Positions 35,591-43,625 of a stretch of DNA of 64,000 bases are shown piece after piece (position 1 is the stretch's first letter; each line of letters begins with the position of its first letter). The stretch lies in assembly GCA_002840755.1 (NCBI GenBank), contig PHBZ01000002.1, forward strand, positions 372,001 to 436,000, given 5' to 3'. The position numbers were made by a program, and so were the translations under genes. Source of the DNA: Chloroflexi bacterium HGW-Chloroflexi-10 (GTDB taxonomy: Bacteria; Chloroflexota; Anaerolineae; Anaerolineales; Anaerolineaceae). The notes under the pieces were generated by a model. It was not told where the DNA came from. It was given only the letters and a program-made list of their open reading frames with translations, and did no database searches.

Positions 35591-37180
35591 ATGGCAGGCA
35601 AAATAGCGGTAGATTTTGGCACATCCAATACACTTGTAACAAAATGGGACGAAAATAATTCACACGGGAATTCCATCTTCATACCCGAGTTCAGCCGTTA
35701 TCTCCCCCAATACCAAGACTCAATTGCCACAATCCCATCCCTGATTCACTACACCAGTGATCACAAAATCTGGATTGGAAATCAGGTTCACCAACATGAT
35801 CTTTATGGGTCACGCCATACGTTTCGATGGATGAAACGATATATCGCTACGCGAAATCCTGTGCGCATTAATGTACATGGAACCGAGATCACTCCGCTTC
35901 AAGCAGGGAAAGATTTTCTTACTTCTGTTCTTACTTTTGCCCTCACCGAAGCAGAAATCAATTCTTCTGATGAAATTGCTTTTTCTGTACCGGTGGAATC
36001 CTTTGAACATTACGAAAATTGGATATCCTCAGTGGCGCAGGAAGCCGGGATAATGCGTTATCGGCTGATTGATGAACCCAGCGCTGCCGCCTTGGGTTAT
36101 GGAGCCTCTATTCAGGCCAATAGCGTTTACTTAATTCTGGACATCGGCGGTGGTACGATGCACAGTTCAGTAGTATTGATGACGGAAGAAGCCCAGTTGG
36201 CCGGTGGAAGGCGCTGCCGTGTTTTAGGAAAAGCCGGAAAAGATATTGGCGGCACTACCATTGACCAATGGTTATTCACTGATTTTTTGAAGAAAAATAA
36301 ACGCAAAGATTTCGATGCTGATATACGCCCCATCAGTAACCAGATATTGGCTGCATGTGAACATGCAAAAGAAATATTATCCACACAAGATGAAGCCGCA
36401 GTATCAATCCGAATGGATTCAGGCGTTGAATTATCCCATATTTATCATCGCGATGAATTTGAGGAAATTCTTGATTCTTACGAATTTTTTGCCGAAATTA
36501 ATCAAACAATCCAAGCATCAATCAACGCTGCCAGAGAACGGGGCTATGACGAAAACAAAATATCTGCTATCTTAATGGTTGGCGGCAGCAGTCAAATTCC
36601 AGCTGTGCAGAAAGCATTACGTTACCGGTTTGGTAAAGACAGGGTTTTCACCCATCGCCCGATTGATGCCGTAGCTGCCGGTGCGGCGGCATTTATCTCC
36701 GGGGTAGATTTTTTCGATTATATTCAACATGAATATGCTATTCGCTATGTCAACCCTCAAAGCGGAGAATATGCCTATAAAACACTGGTCGAACGCGGAA
36801 CTTCCTACCCTTCACTTGAACCTGTGGCAAAATTAACCATTAAAGCCAGTTATGATGGCCAGGAAAAACTGGGGATCGCCATATTTGAAATCGGCCAGAC
36901 TGCTAATCAAAAACCGAATGGCATGGAGCTGATTTTCGATCAATCCGGATCAGCCAGGGTAATCCCTATCTCTGCTCAGGAGCAAGAAAATCGGCGGTTG
37001 TTCTGGATGAATGAAAATAATCAAACATTTTTATGTGCTGAACCGCCGGCACATAAAAGTGAAGCACGCTTTAGTATTGAACTACACATTGATGAAAATA
37101 AACGATTGACAATCACCGCACGTGACTTAAAATCGAACCAATTATTGTATTCAAATTTTCCTGTTGTAAAATTAGTGTAG
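35591..37180 (+). CDS. Hsp70-like ATPase with short C-terminal domain
   Basis: The 529-residue protein has the Hsp70/actin-fold ATPase domain (about 1-370): phosphate-1 AVDFGTSNTLVTKW, LIDEPSAAALGYG, phosphate-2 LILDIGGGTMHSSVV and adenosine motif ILMVGGSSQIPAV. The C-terminal part (about 375-529) resembles a beta-sandwich substrate-binding domain (LVERGTSYP..., RLTITARD) but lacks the helical lid, so it is shorter than DnaK (about 610-640). No DnaJ or GrpE is nearby. I set the start at 35591 (MAGKIAVDFG), since the upstream ATG lies in a promoter-like repeat. It is the third gene of the cluster and may work with the AAA+ protein. Confidence 0.85.
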   Translation: MAGKIAVDFGTSNTLVTKWDENNSHGNSIFIPEFSRYLPQYQDSIATIPSLIHYTSDHKIWIGNQVHQHDLYGSRHTFRWMKRYIATRNPVRINVHGTEITPLQAGKDFLTSVLTFALTEAEINSSDEIAFSVPVESFEHYENWISSVAQEAGIMRYRLIDEPSAAALGYGASIQANSVYLILDIGGGTMHSSVVLMTEEAQLAGGRRCRVLGKAGKDIGGTTIDQWLFTDFLKKNKRKDFDADIRPISNQILAACEHAKEILSTQDEAAVSIRMDSGVELSHIYHRDEFEEILDSYEFFAEINQTIQASINAARERGYDENKISAILMVGGSSQIPAVQKALRYRFGKDRVFTHRPIDAVAAGAAAFISGVDFFDYIQHEYAIRYVNPQSGEYAYKTLVERGTSYPSLEPVAKLTIKASYDGQEKLGIAIFEIGQTANQKPNGMELIFDQSGSARVIPISAQEQENRRLFWMNENNQTFLCAEPPAHKSEARFSIELHIDENKRLTITARDLKSNQLLYSNFPVVKLV

Positions 37181-37187
37181 AGGAAAT

Positions 37188-37562
37188 ATGTCACATTTTA
37201 CTAGAATAAAAACGAATCTGGTTGAAAAAAAATATATTCTTGCCGCACTGGACGATATGGAAATCTCTTATAAAATCGGAGAGAAAATCAAAGGTTTCGG
37301 TGAACAATCGACCCAGGTCGATATACAAATCAATTTCAGTCTGTTTAAACAAATCGGTTTAAAACTTAATAGTGGCAAATATGAAATTGTTGCAGATTGG
37401 TACGGAGTTTCCACTCATAAACGTAATCAATTTATCCAAAATCTATCACAGCGTTATGCTTATCATGCCACCAAAGAAAAAATGGAAGAACAAGGATTCG
37501 AATTAATTGAGGAAACCAACCACGATGGTGAAATCCGGTTGTTATTGCGTAGAATGAGTTAA
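37188..37562 (+). CDS. DUF1257 (Ycf35) family protein
   Basis: The 124-residue protein begins MSHFTRIKTNLVEKK and ends with the family pattern SQRYAYHATKEKMEEQGFEL, both diagnostic of Ycf35. The family occurs in cyanobacteria, plastids and scattered bacteria; its function is unknown. An AGAGGAA box precedes the start, seven bases after the Hsp70-like gene. Together with the DUF2997 gene that follows, and the Ycf46-like ATPase, it makes the core of this cluster look like a set known from cyanobacteria, here combined with propeller proteins and a radical SAM enzyme. Confidence 0.88.
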   Translation: MSHFTRIKTNLVEKKYILAALDDMEISYKIGEKIKGFGEQSTQVDIQINFSLFKQIGLKLNSGKYEIVADWYGVSTHKRNQFIQNLSQRYAYHATKEKMEEQGFELIEETNHDGEIRLLLRRMS

Positions 37563-37580
37563 TTGGTAAAGGATTAACCT

Positions 37581-37790
37581 GTGAATATTGAAGAAATTGA
37601 AATCACTATTAATACAAAAGGACAGGTGGAACTGCACCTGCGTGGAATTCATGGAGATCGCTGCCTATTGGTTACAAAAGAATTGGAAGCGGTGTTAGGC
37701 AATGAGATCCTTTTACGTGAAATGCTGGCAGAATATTATGATCAAACCAACCAACTACAGGATGATCATTTAAATACCAGCAACCGATAA
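37581..37790 (+). CDS. DUF2997 small protein
   Basis: This 69-residue protein uses a GTG start with AAGGA upstream. The pattern IEEIEITINTKGQVELHLRG then GDRCLLVTKELEAVLG matches DUF2997, a small beta-hairpin-plus-helix protein with one conserved Cys. The family is commonly found beside DUF1257, as here (18 bases downstream). The stop overlaps the start of the radical SAM gene by one base (TAATG), which implies coupled translation. Function unknown; the single Cys in GDRCL could be a modification site for the neighbouring radical SAM enzyme, but that is speculation. Confidence 0.85.
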   Translation: MNIEEIEITINTKGQVELHLRGIHGDRCLLVTKELEAVLGNEILLREMLAEYYDQTNQLQDDHLNTSNR

Positions 37791-38368
37791 TGAAAAAATC
37801 AAAAAATATTACCTGGCATTTACATGCCACTGTCCCAGTTTCAAAAGTAAATGGCCCTGGAAAGCGTTTTGTCATCTGGGTCCAGGGTTGTTCCTTGGAT
37901 TGCCCTGGGTGCTTTAATCCGCAGAGCCACCCACAACAAAAAGGCTATCAAACAACACCTGAAAATGTGTTGAATCAAATCCAAAATATTCAGGATTCTA
38001 TTGAGGGCATAACCATATCAGGTGGTGAACCGTTCCAACAAATTCTACCTCTAGAAAAAATTTGCAGATTGGTAAAACAAAACTCTTCGTTGGGAGTTAT
38101 CCTGTTTACTGGATACAGTAAACCAGAGTTGGATAGAATGCCAAAATATTCTTCGATTTTTCCATATACAGATTTAATTATTTCCGGTCGGTTTATGCTT
38201 AATCAAAGAATCGCCAAAGGTTTAATTGGATCTGCAAATAAGGAATTTATTTTTAATGGAACTCGTTACCACAAATCACAATTTGAAAACATACCGGAAT
38301 CCGAAGTTTTGATTCAAGCGGACGGGGAGATAAAAATTTCCGGAATCAATCCAATCCAGTGGAAATAA
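37790..38368 (+). CDS. NrdG/activase-like radical SAM protein
   Basis: The 192-residue protein has the cluster motif WVQGCSLDCPGCFNP (CxxxCxxC, about residues 32-44) and the SAM-binding TISGGEPFQQ. Its length and order fit the single-cluster activase group that includes NrdG, the activator of class III ribonucleotide reductase. No nrdD lies in the window and the neighbours are AAA+, Hsp70-like and propeller proteins, so a different protein substrate is likely. It overlaps the DUF2997 stop. Alternative roles are peptide modification or glycyl-radical activation; the conserved neighbours are candidate substrates. Confidence 0.87.
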   Translation: MKKSKNITWHLHATVPVSKVNGPGKRFVIWVQGCSLDCPGCFNPQSHPQQKGYQTTPENVLNQIQNIQDSIEGITISGGEPFQQILPLEKICRLVKQNSSLGVILFTGYSKPELDRMPKYSSIFPYTDLIISGRFMLNQRIAKGLIGSANKEFIFNGTRYHKSQFENIPESEVLIQADGEIKISGINPIQWK

Positions 38369-38370
38369 TC

Positions 38371-40599
38371 ATGAATAAAGGGTACTGGTTGAAAATATTA
38401 AAAAACGAACTGGATTTCGGGATTCAAGACAATGATGAACTGTACCCGTTATTGACCAGTGGCATCATCCATTCACTGGAATACTTCGGCGAACCAGATG
38501 AAAATATTGATTTCATAGAAGTTGCTCTTATGGAGATTGAGGGCCTACGCATCCACCAGCAAATGGTAGACCTGTTGATTCGCTTATTCATTACAAAAAA
38601 CGATCAGTCAGCATACCAGTTACTGCGTAGATTAGCTTGTGTTCAGTTAGATAAGTATGCGCTCGAACAAGTTCACGCGAACCAGGTTCACTTCTTGGAT
38701 GACCAGGACAAGGCTCTGGTAGCCCTTTTTACCGCCTCCCCGGAAGAATACCAGCAAATTGACCCCCAATACCTGCTTTTGATTCTAAATGCCATAAAAA
38801 TGTACGATAATCAAACATGGATCAATTTAACAATCCAACAATTAAATAGAATGGGTTTTAAGCAATTAACCACCTTGTTGCAATTTTTACACAGCCCATC
38901 AAAAGAATTAGAAGTATTAATTATTGGTGAGTACGCATCCTATTCTATTACTGAAAAAAATTTACTTTTTCAAATATGCGAGACAATGCTCCCAACCGGC
39001 ATTCAGTATGCACAGGATTTGGTAGGTCAGCTCTTTATCCAATATGAGGAAATGAGATATTTAAACCTCGCCAAACAATTTAATACTCAAATGTTGTCTG
39101 ACGATTTTCAAGCCTTATTTTATTTCCTGTCCGATCAATGGTCAGATTATGAAACCCTCGATTTTCAACAAACCTATATAAAGCAAATCTATGAAACAGC
39201 AAATATCCCATTGAAAAGAAGGATACTGGACCACAGTCGAAAATCAGGACACATTGCATGGTTACAGGATAACGCCAATATTCGTGAGACCAGGTGGCTA
39301 AATGACCTGACAGAAAAAGATTGGATGACAATCATCCAGGAATTAAACCAATCCGGGAAAAAAGAGAACCTGAAAAAATTACTGCTTGTTATTCCGGCAT
39401 ATTGGGCTGGGTATATTTTTCAAGCATTGTCCGCAGAGGAAATCAGAAATTTACCGCTTCAATCCGACCCGGTACTGAATACAAGACTTTGGGAGATGAG
39501 CAGGAATTTAAAGAAAGAAAGTCTGACTATTCTCAAAAAACACGATCACAAACTGTTAATAGACAATCTGCTAAGTTCTGCGGTTTCTGGGACAACAAAA
39601 TATCTACTGGTCGGTGGTATGAGTAACCAGATATGTGAATTTTCATTACCAAAGTACAAGATCCATCTTCCGTGTACCTTAATGCCAGCAAATCAGATTC
39701 GCGACTTATTGATTTCTCAGGATGAAAAGTATTGGGTGGCTGCATTTGGTGATCTGAAAATCCGTGTGTATCATCATGAAAATGGTCAAATTATTAAGAC
39801 GTTGGAAGGGCATCAGGGTCTGGTAAAAAAATTACTACTCCACCCGAATCAAAAAAGCCTGTATTCTATCAGCTTTGATGGCACATTACGATCCTGGCGT
39901 TTTCCTCTGGGGCCTGGTTTGAATACAGTAAAAGTATCAGAGTCGGAATGTTTCGATATTGCAATTAACCCGGAAGGAAGTGTGATTTATTGTGCAGACG
40001 CAGGTGGAAAATTAACCGCTTGGGATTCCACAAGCCTGAAGAATATATTCACTATAGACGTTTCAAATCAACCACTGACAATCCTGGTTGCAGCACATAG
40101 TGAACCATTTCTCGCCTTTTACACTACGGATCAAAAAATTATTCTACTTAACCACAATAGCCAAATTATTCTTAGAAAAATTGATATTCAAGACGATCGG
40201 GTGACTTGTATGACATTCAGTCACTCCGATCGCTTTTTATTGGTTGCATTTCAATCCGGAAATATTCAAGTTTTTTTAACCTTTACCGGCGATTGTCTCC
40301 TGACCCAGAATATTTTTTCCAATCCCATCTATCAAATTCAGTCGTATGAAACTGACACCTATCTAGTTCTTTCGCGTAATGGAGAATGCACAATTATCGA
40401 TATTGAATTATTGGAGAATTTATTTATTCCCGTAACCAAACTGCGGGAATCCACTTTAATCAATTTTCAAAAAATCGATCAAAATCCGCATTGGCGGGAT
40501 TTTTTGCTTCAATTTTTTCAATTCATTCATCAATTTGATATTGAAATGGATGATATTACCAGAATCCAGGTTGGTTCGTATGACATCGAAATTGAATAA
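38371..40599 (+). CDS. second helical/beta-propeller protein with tandem DIEI C-terminal tail
   Basis: The 742-residue protein has a mostly helical N-terminal half (1-about 390) and a WD40-like propeller (about 400-690; KIRVYHHENGQIIKTLEGHQ, SFDGTLRSWRF, GGKLTAWDS). The C-terminus reads FDIEMDDITRIQVGSYDIEI plus E, matching the tail of the protein at 32850-35498, and a linker (YETLDF...SRKSG) also aligns with that protein. I prefer the ATG at 38371 just after the radical SAM stop; an ATG at 38359 would overlap it. Last gene of the cluster. No enzymatic motif is seen, so a scaffold, sensor or client role is inferred. Confidence 0.75.
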   Translation: MNKGYWLKILKNELDFGIQDNDELYPLLTSGIIHSLEYFGEPDENIDFIEVALMEIEGLRIHQQMVDLLIRLFITKNDQSAYQLLRRLACVQLDKYALEQVHANQVHFLDDQDKALVALFTASPEEYQQIDPQYLLLILNAIKMYDNQTWINLTIQQLNRMGFKQLTTLLQFLHSPSKELEVLIIGEYASYSITEKNLLFQICETMLPTGIQYAQDLVGQLFIQYEEMRYLNLAKQFNTQMLSDDFQALFYFLSDQWSDYETLDFQQTYIKQIYETANIPLKRRILDHSRKSGHIAWLQDNANIRETRWLNDLTEKDWMTIIQELNQSGKKENLKKLLLVIPAYWAGYIFQALSAEEIRNLPLQSDPVLNTRLWEMSRNLKKESLTILKKHDHKLLIDNLLSSAVSGTTKYLLVGGMSNQICEFSLPKYKIHLPCTLMPANQIRDLLISQDEKYWVAAFGDLKIRVYHHENGQIIKTLEGHQGLVKKLLLHPNQKSLYSISFDGTLRSWRFPLGPGLNTVKVSESECFDIAINPEGSVIYCADAGGKLTAWDSTSLKNIFTIDVSNQPLTILVAAHSEPFLAFYTTDQKIILLNHNSQIILRKIDIQDDRVTCMTFSHSDRFLLVAFQSGNIQVFLTFTGDCLLTQNIFSNPIYQIQSYETDTYLVLSRNGECTIIDIELLENLFIPVTKLRESTLINFQKIDQNPHWRDFLLQFFQFIHQFDIEMDDITRIQVGSYDIEIE

Positions 40600-40607
40600 T
40601 GATTTTT

Positions 40608-41309
40608 TTATGTGATGAGTTCTACAGGTAGAAAATGATTTTTATTCACATAGCGAATATTTATTTTATCGTGGGCTTTATCATAATCAATCTGAGTAAT
40701 ACCAGCATTATTTAGTTCAAACCATATTTCCTCAGATAGCGTTCTCTGAGTAATGTGTGAAAGAAAATAATTAAAGAATCCTGCATGGCTGAAGAGACCG
40801 ATACAATCCTCATCCTGGTGGGTTGCAACCAGGTATTTCCATACCCGTTGAGCGCGTAATAATCTTTGATCAAACGGCTCAAACGGACGATTCCACCAAC
40901 CTGTTTCTTCCATTGCCTCATCCGGAATAACCTCCGGAAATTGCTGCAAGAAATACGACCTTGGTTTACCGGGTAATCCGTTTAATTTTCCCGTCTCATC
41001 CTCCAGGAATATTCCACCACCCTCATGAAGATCAACCATTAACTTTATTTTCAAATCAAATATAGAACTAACGCTTAAACCTGTCCGAATCGCCCGGACC
41101 ATTGGGCTGCTGTATAAATGGGTAAATGAAAATTTTTCATGTCCATTAGATTGTGTTTGTTTCTCAATAAAATAATTACTTAAATAAGTGAGTTGCTGTA
41201 CGCCTTTTTCGGATAATTCGGGGTCTTCATTTCTCCCTTTGGAAGAACCGGTATTTTCCCAAATAGCATTATTCAAAGATTGCGCATGGCGGATAAAGTA
41301 TACTTTCAT
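40608..41309 (-). CDS. histidine phosphatase-superfamily protein
   Basis: The 233-residue protein has the catalytic N-terminal YFIRHAQSLNN (variant of RHGE), an Arg in SSPMVRAIRTG, and the second catalytic His in GLFSHAGFFNYF. This indicates a phosphoglycerate-mutase-like phosphatase that forms a phosphohistidine; substrate unknown. The ATG at 41309 has GAGGTG upstream. It converges on the propeller gene, with eight bases between stops, and is divergent from the radical SAM gene at 41369. Confidence 0.85.
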   Translation of the reverse strand: MKVYFIRHAQSLNNAIWENTGSSKGRNEDPELSEKGVQQLTYLSNYFIEKQTQSNGHEKFSFTHLYSSPMVRAIRTGLSVSSIFDLKIKLMVDLHEGGGIFLEDETGKLNGLPGKPRSYFLQQFPEVIPDEAMEETGWWNRPFEPFDQRLLRAQRVWKYLVATHQDEDCIGLFSHAGFFNYFLSHITQRTLSEEIWFELNNAGITQIDYDKAHDKINIRYVNKNHFLPVELIT

Positions 41310-41337
41310 CAATCACCTCAATATAGCATTGACCTAT

Positions 41338-41343
41338 TATAAT
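41338..41343 (+). promoter_or_regulatory. -10 box for the radical SAM/HypE-like operon
   Basis: TATAAT overlaps an in-frame ATG at 41342, which makes that ATG an unlikely start. Transcription from here would begin near 41350, leaving a short leader with GGAG before the ATG at 41369. No good -35 was found. Confidence 0.5.
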
Positions 41344-41368
41344 GGATGCGAACTTGATTGGAGAATCT

Positions 41369-42583
41369 ATGGTCATAAACGGAAAATGGAATAAAAACCA
41401 CTTTACCATCAGTTTTAAATCAAACTGCACTACATTCAGTCTGGAAGAAAATGCGTCTACCTATGTGTGTAGTTTTGACAAGACTGGTCGATTTTGGACA
41501 GGGCTGACCAATGGAATATCATATCGGCGAGGATTGAATGGAAATATTGTGGCTAAATGGTCCTCCGGTAAAGAAATACTCCATCGTAAATGGTTGAATG
41601 AAAACGAAACAAAAGAACTGCTTATTCCTGCCCATCAAAAGATCAGAAATTTGCTCCAGGAAATTGATAACAACCATATTGATATAAATTCTTCCATCCC
41701 ATATTCCGGCATAGAAGAATTACAAATGATTTCTGCGTTTGGATGGGAAAAATATATTCAGGAGATTTTTCAATATTCCCAGGTTTATTGCCCTGTTGGT
41801 ATATTGCCGCCTGATCAATATAATGCCATTGTCTTACAGATTACGGAAGGCTGCTCATTTAATACCTGTACTTTCTGTACATTTTACAAAGACCGCCCAT
41901 TTAAAATAAAAAATCCTAAAGAGTTGGAAGATCATATTTATTCCGTACTTTCTTTCATAGGTGATGGCATGTCGTTACGCCGCACGATCTTTTTAGGGGA
42001 TGCAAACGCTCTGGTGGTTCCGATGAAACACCTCATTCCAATGCTGGAGACAATTCACCAAAAACTTGATGTGGAAAAACTGGGCGGCATTTTTGCATTT
42101 CTCGACGGGTTCAGTGGTGAGAAAAAAAATCACAATGATTACCAGATGCTGAACAAGCTGGGATTAAAAAGAATATATATTGGAATGGAAAGTGGCAACA
42201 ATGAATTACTCGATTTATTAAAAAAACCAGGTAATGCTCAGGATGTTGCTGCGGCTGTACAAGATACCAAAGCCGGCGGCCTTTCTGTAGGAATTATTAT
42301 TCTTTTAGGAGCTGGCGGTAAACAATTCGCACACGCCCATATTCAAGACACGGTAAAACTCATCAACCAGATGAATTTGGACGCAGATGATTTGATCTAT
42401 TTTTCTGAACTTATCGAAAATGAGGGGATGGAATATACCCAAGCTGCTTATCAGGCAAATTTAGAGCCTTTAACTCCGGAAGAGAGAGAAGCTCAAGGAA
42501 GACAGATAGAAGCGGGACTGGTATTTACAGATAAAGGGACCCCACATATAAGTCGCTATGATATTCGGGATTTTATTTATTAA
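41369..42583 (+). CDS. radical SAM protein of unknown substrate
   Basis: The 404-residue protein has an N-terminal extension of about 130 residues, then a radical SAM core with cluster motif TEGCSFNTCTFCTFY (C-x4-C-x2-C), and the downstream RIYIGMESGNNELLDLLKKP typical of HemN/Elp3-like cores. I chose the ATG at 41369, which has GGAG seven bases upstream. The next gene, an AIR-synthase-fold protein, starts 17 bases later, so they share an operon. The pairing hints at a cofactor or metal-centre pathway; I cannot name the reaction. Confidence 0.82.
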   Translation: MVINGKWNKNHFTISFKSNCTTFSLEENASTYVCSFDKTGRFWTGLTNGISYRRGLNGNIVAKWSSGKEILHRKWLNENETKELLIPAHQKIRNLLQEIDNNHIDINSSIPYSGIEELQMISAFGWEKYIQEIFQYSQVYCPVGILPPDQYNAIVLQITEGCSFNTCTFCTFYKDRPFKIKNPKELEDHIYSVLSFIGDGMSLRRTIFLGDANALVVPMKHLIPMLETIHQKLDVEKLGGIFAFLDGFSGEKKNHNDYQMLNKLGLKRIYIGMESGNNELLDLLKKPGNAQDVAAAVQDTKAGGLSVGIIILLGAGGKQFAHAHIQDTVKLINQMNLDADDLIYFSELIENEGMEYTQAAYQANLEPLTPEEREAQGRQIEAGLVFTDKGTPHISRYDIRDFIY

Positions 42584-42600
42584 GTAGATAGAGAAAAGAT

Positions 42601-43614
42601 ATGAAAATTCTTCCTATTGGTAAATTACCGCCAGAATTGTTAGAATCCCTATTAAAAAATATCCCTTCCTACGACCCAAAGATTTTGATTGGCCCAGGAA
42701 CCGGATTGGATTGCGCAGTCATAGATAATGGTAATTCTTATTTAGTGTTCAAATCCGACCCCATTACATTTACTGCTGATAATATAGGTTGGTACGCTGT
42801 GCAGATTAATGTAAATGATATTGTTACCACAGGGGCGACACCTAAATGGATACTGACAACTTTGTTATTGCCAGAAGACCAGACTACAAATTCACTTGTT
42901 GAGCAAATCACAACCCAACTCATTCAAGCATGTGCAGAATACGAAATTTCAATCATTGGTGGTCACACCGAGATTACTCATGGAATTGACAGGTCTATTC
43001 TATCAGCTACATTAATAGGTACCGTAAATAAAAATGATTTAATCACCCCATTTGGGGTTCAAACCGGCGACCACATCTTATTGACCAAAGGAATACCTGT
43101 GGAAGCCACTGCTATCATTGCGAAAAATTTTCAGCAACAATTAATTCCGCATATGTCTTTGGAAGAAATAGAAACAGCCGCTAATTTTCTATTTCATCCG
43201 GGGATAAGCATCTATAAAGAAGCTCGTTTGGTCTCACAAACAGGTGCGGTAACTGCCATGCACGACCCTACAGAAGGAGGTTTATCCGCAGCTTTATGGG
43301 AGTTGTCCATGGCTTCTCAAAAGAAACTATTTATTCGACCCAACGCTATCCACATCCCTTTTCTTTCAAAAAGGATATGCGAAATAACGCAGGTTGATCC
43401 AATGCAAGCAATCGCTTCAGGCGCCTTACTCATGACCGTCAAACCTGATTCCGCACAGAAAATAATCGATCTATTGGACAACAATCAGATCCCCTGCTTC
43501 GATATTGGTGAGGTTCTTGGAACCGGGCAAGAAGTATGGATGCAGCAAAATGACCAGATTGTTTTACTTAATCGTCCGGAGAGAGACGACTTAACCAAAC
43601 TTTTTGAATCCTGA
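42601..43614 (+). CDS. AIR synthase-related protein (HypE-like, without the terminal Cys)
   Basis: The 337-residue protein has the two-domain PurM/HypE fold: IGPGTGLDCAVID, VNVNDIVTTGATPKW-like segment, SIIGGHTEIT and MHDPTEGGLSAALWEL are all family motifs. HypE uses its C-terminal Cys to form the thiocyanate that becomes the cyanide ligand of [NiFe]-hydrogenase, but this protein ends RPERDDLTKLFES, with no Cys. It is therefore not a canonical HypE and may be an ATP-dependent enzyme on another substrate. It lies between a radical SAM gene and a PrsW gene on one strand. Confidence 0.82.
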   Translation: MKILPIGKLPPELLESLLKNIPSYDPKILIGPGTGLDCAVIDNGNSYLVFKSDPITFTADNIGWYAVQINVNDIVTTGATPKWILTTLLLPEDQTTNSLVEQITTQLIQACAEYEISIIGGHTEITHGIDRSILSATLIGTVNKNDLITPFGVQTGDHILLTKGIPVEATAIIAKNFQQQLIPHMSLEEIETAANFLFHPGISIYKEARLVSQTGAVTAMHDPTEGGLSAALWELSMASQKKLFIRPNAIHIPFLSKRICEITQVDPMQAIASGALLMTVKPDSAQKIIDLLDNNQIPCFDIGEVLGTGQEVWMQQNDQIVLLNRPERDDLTKLFES

Positions 43615-43625
43615 GGAGAATAAAA

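Noticed and set aside
42601..43614. Canonical HypE
   Set aside because: The C-terminal Cys needed for the thiocarboxamide/cyanide chemistry is absent.
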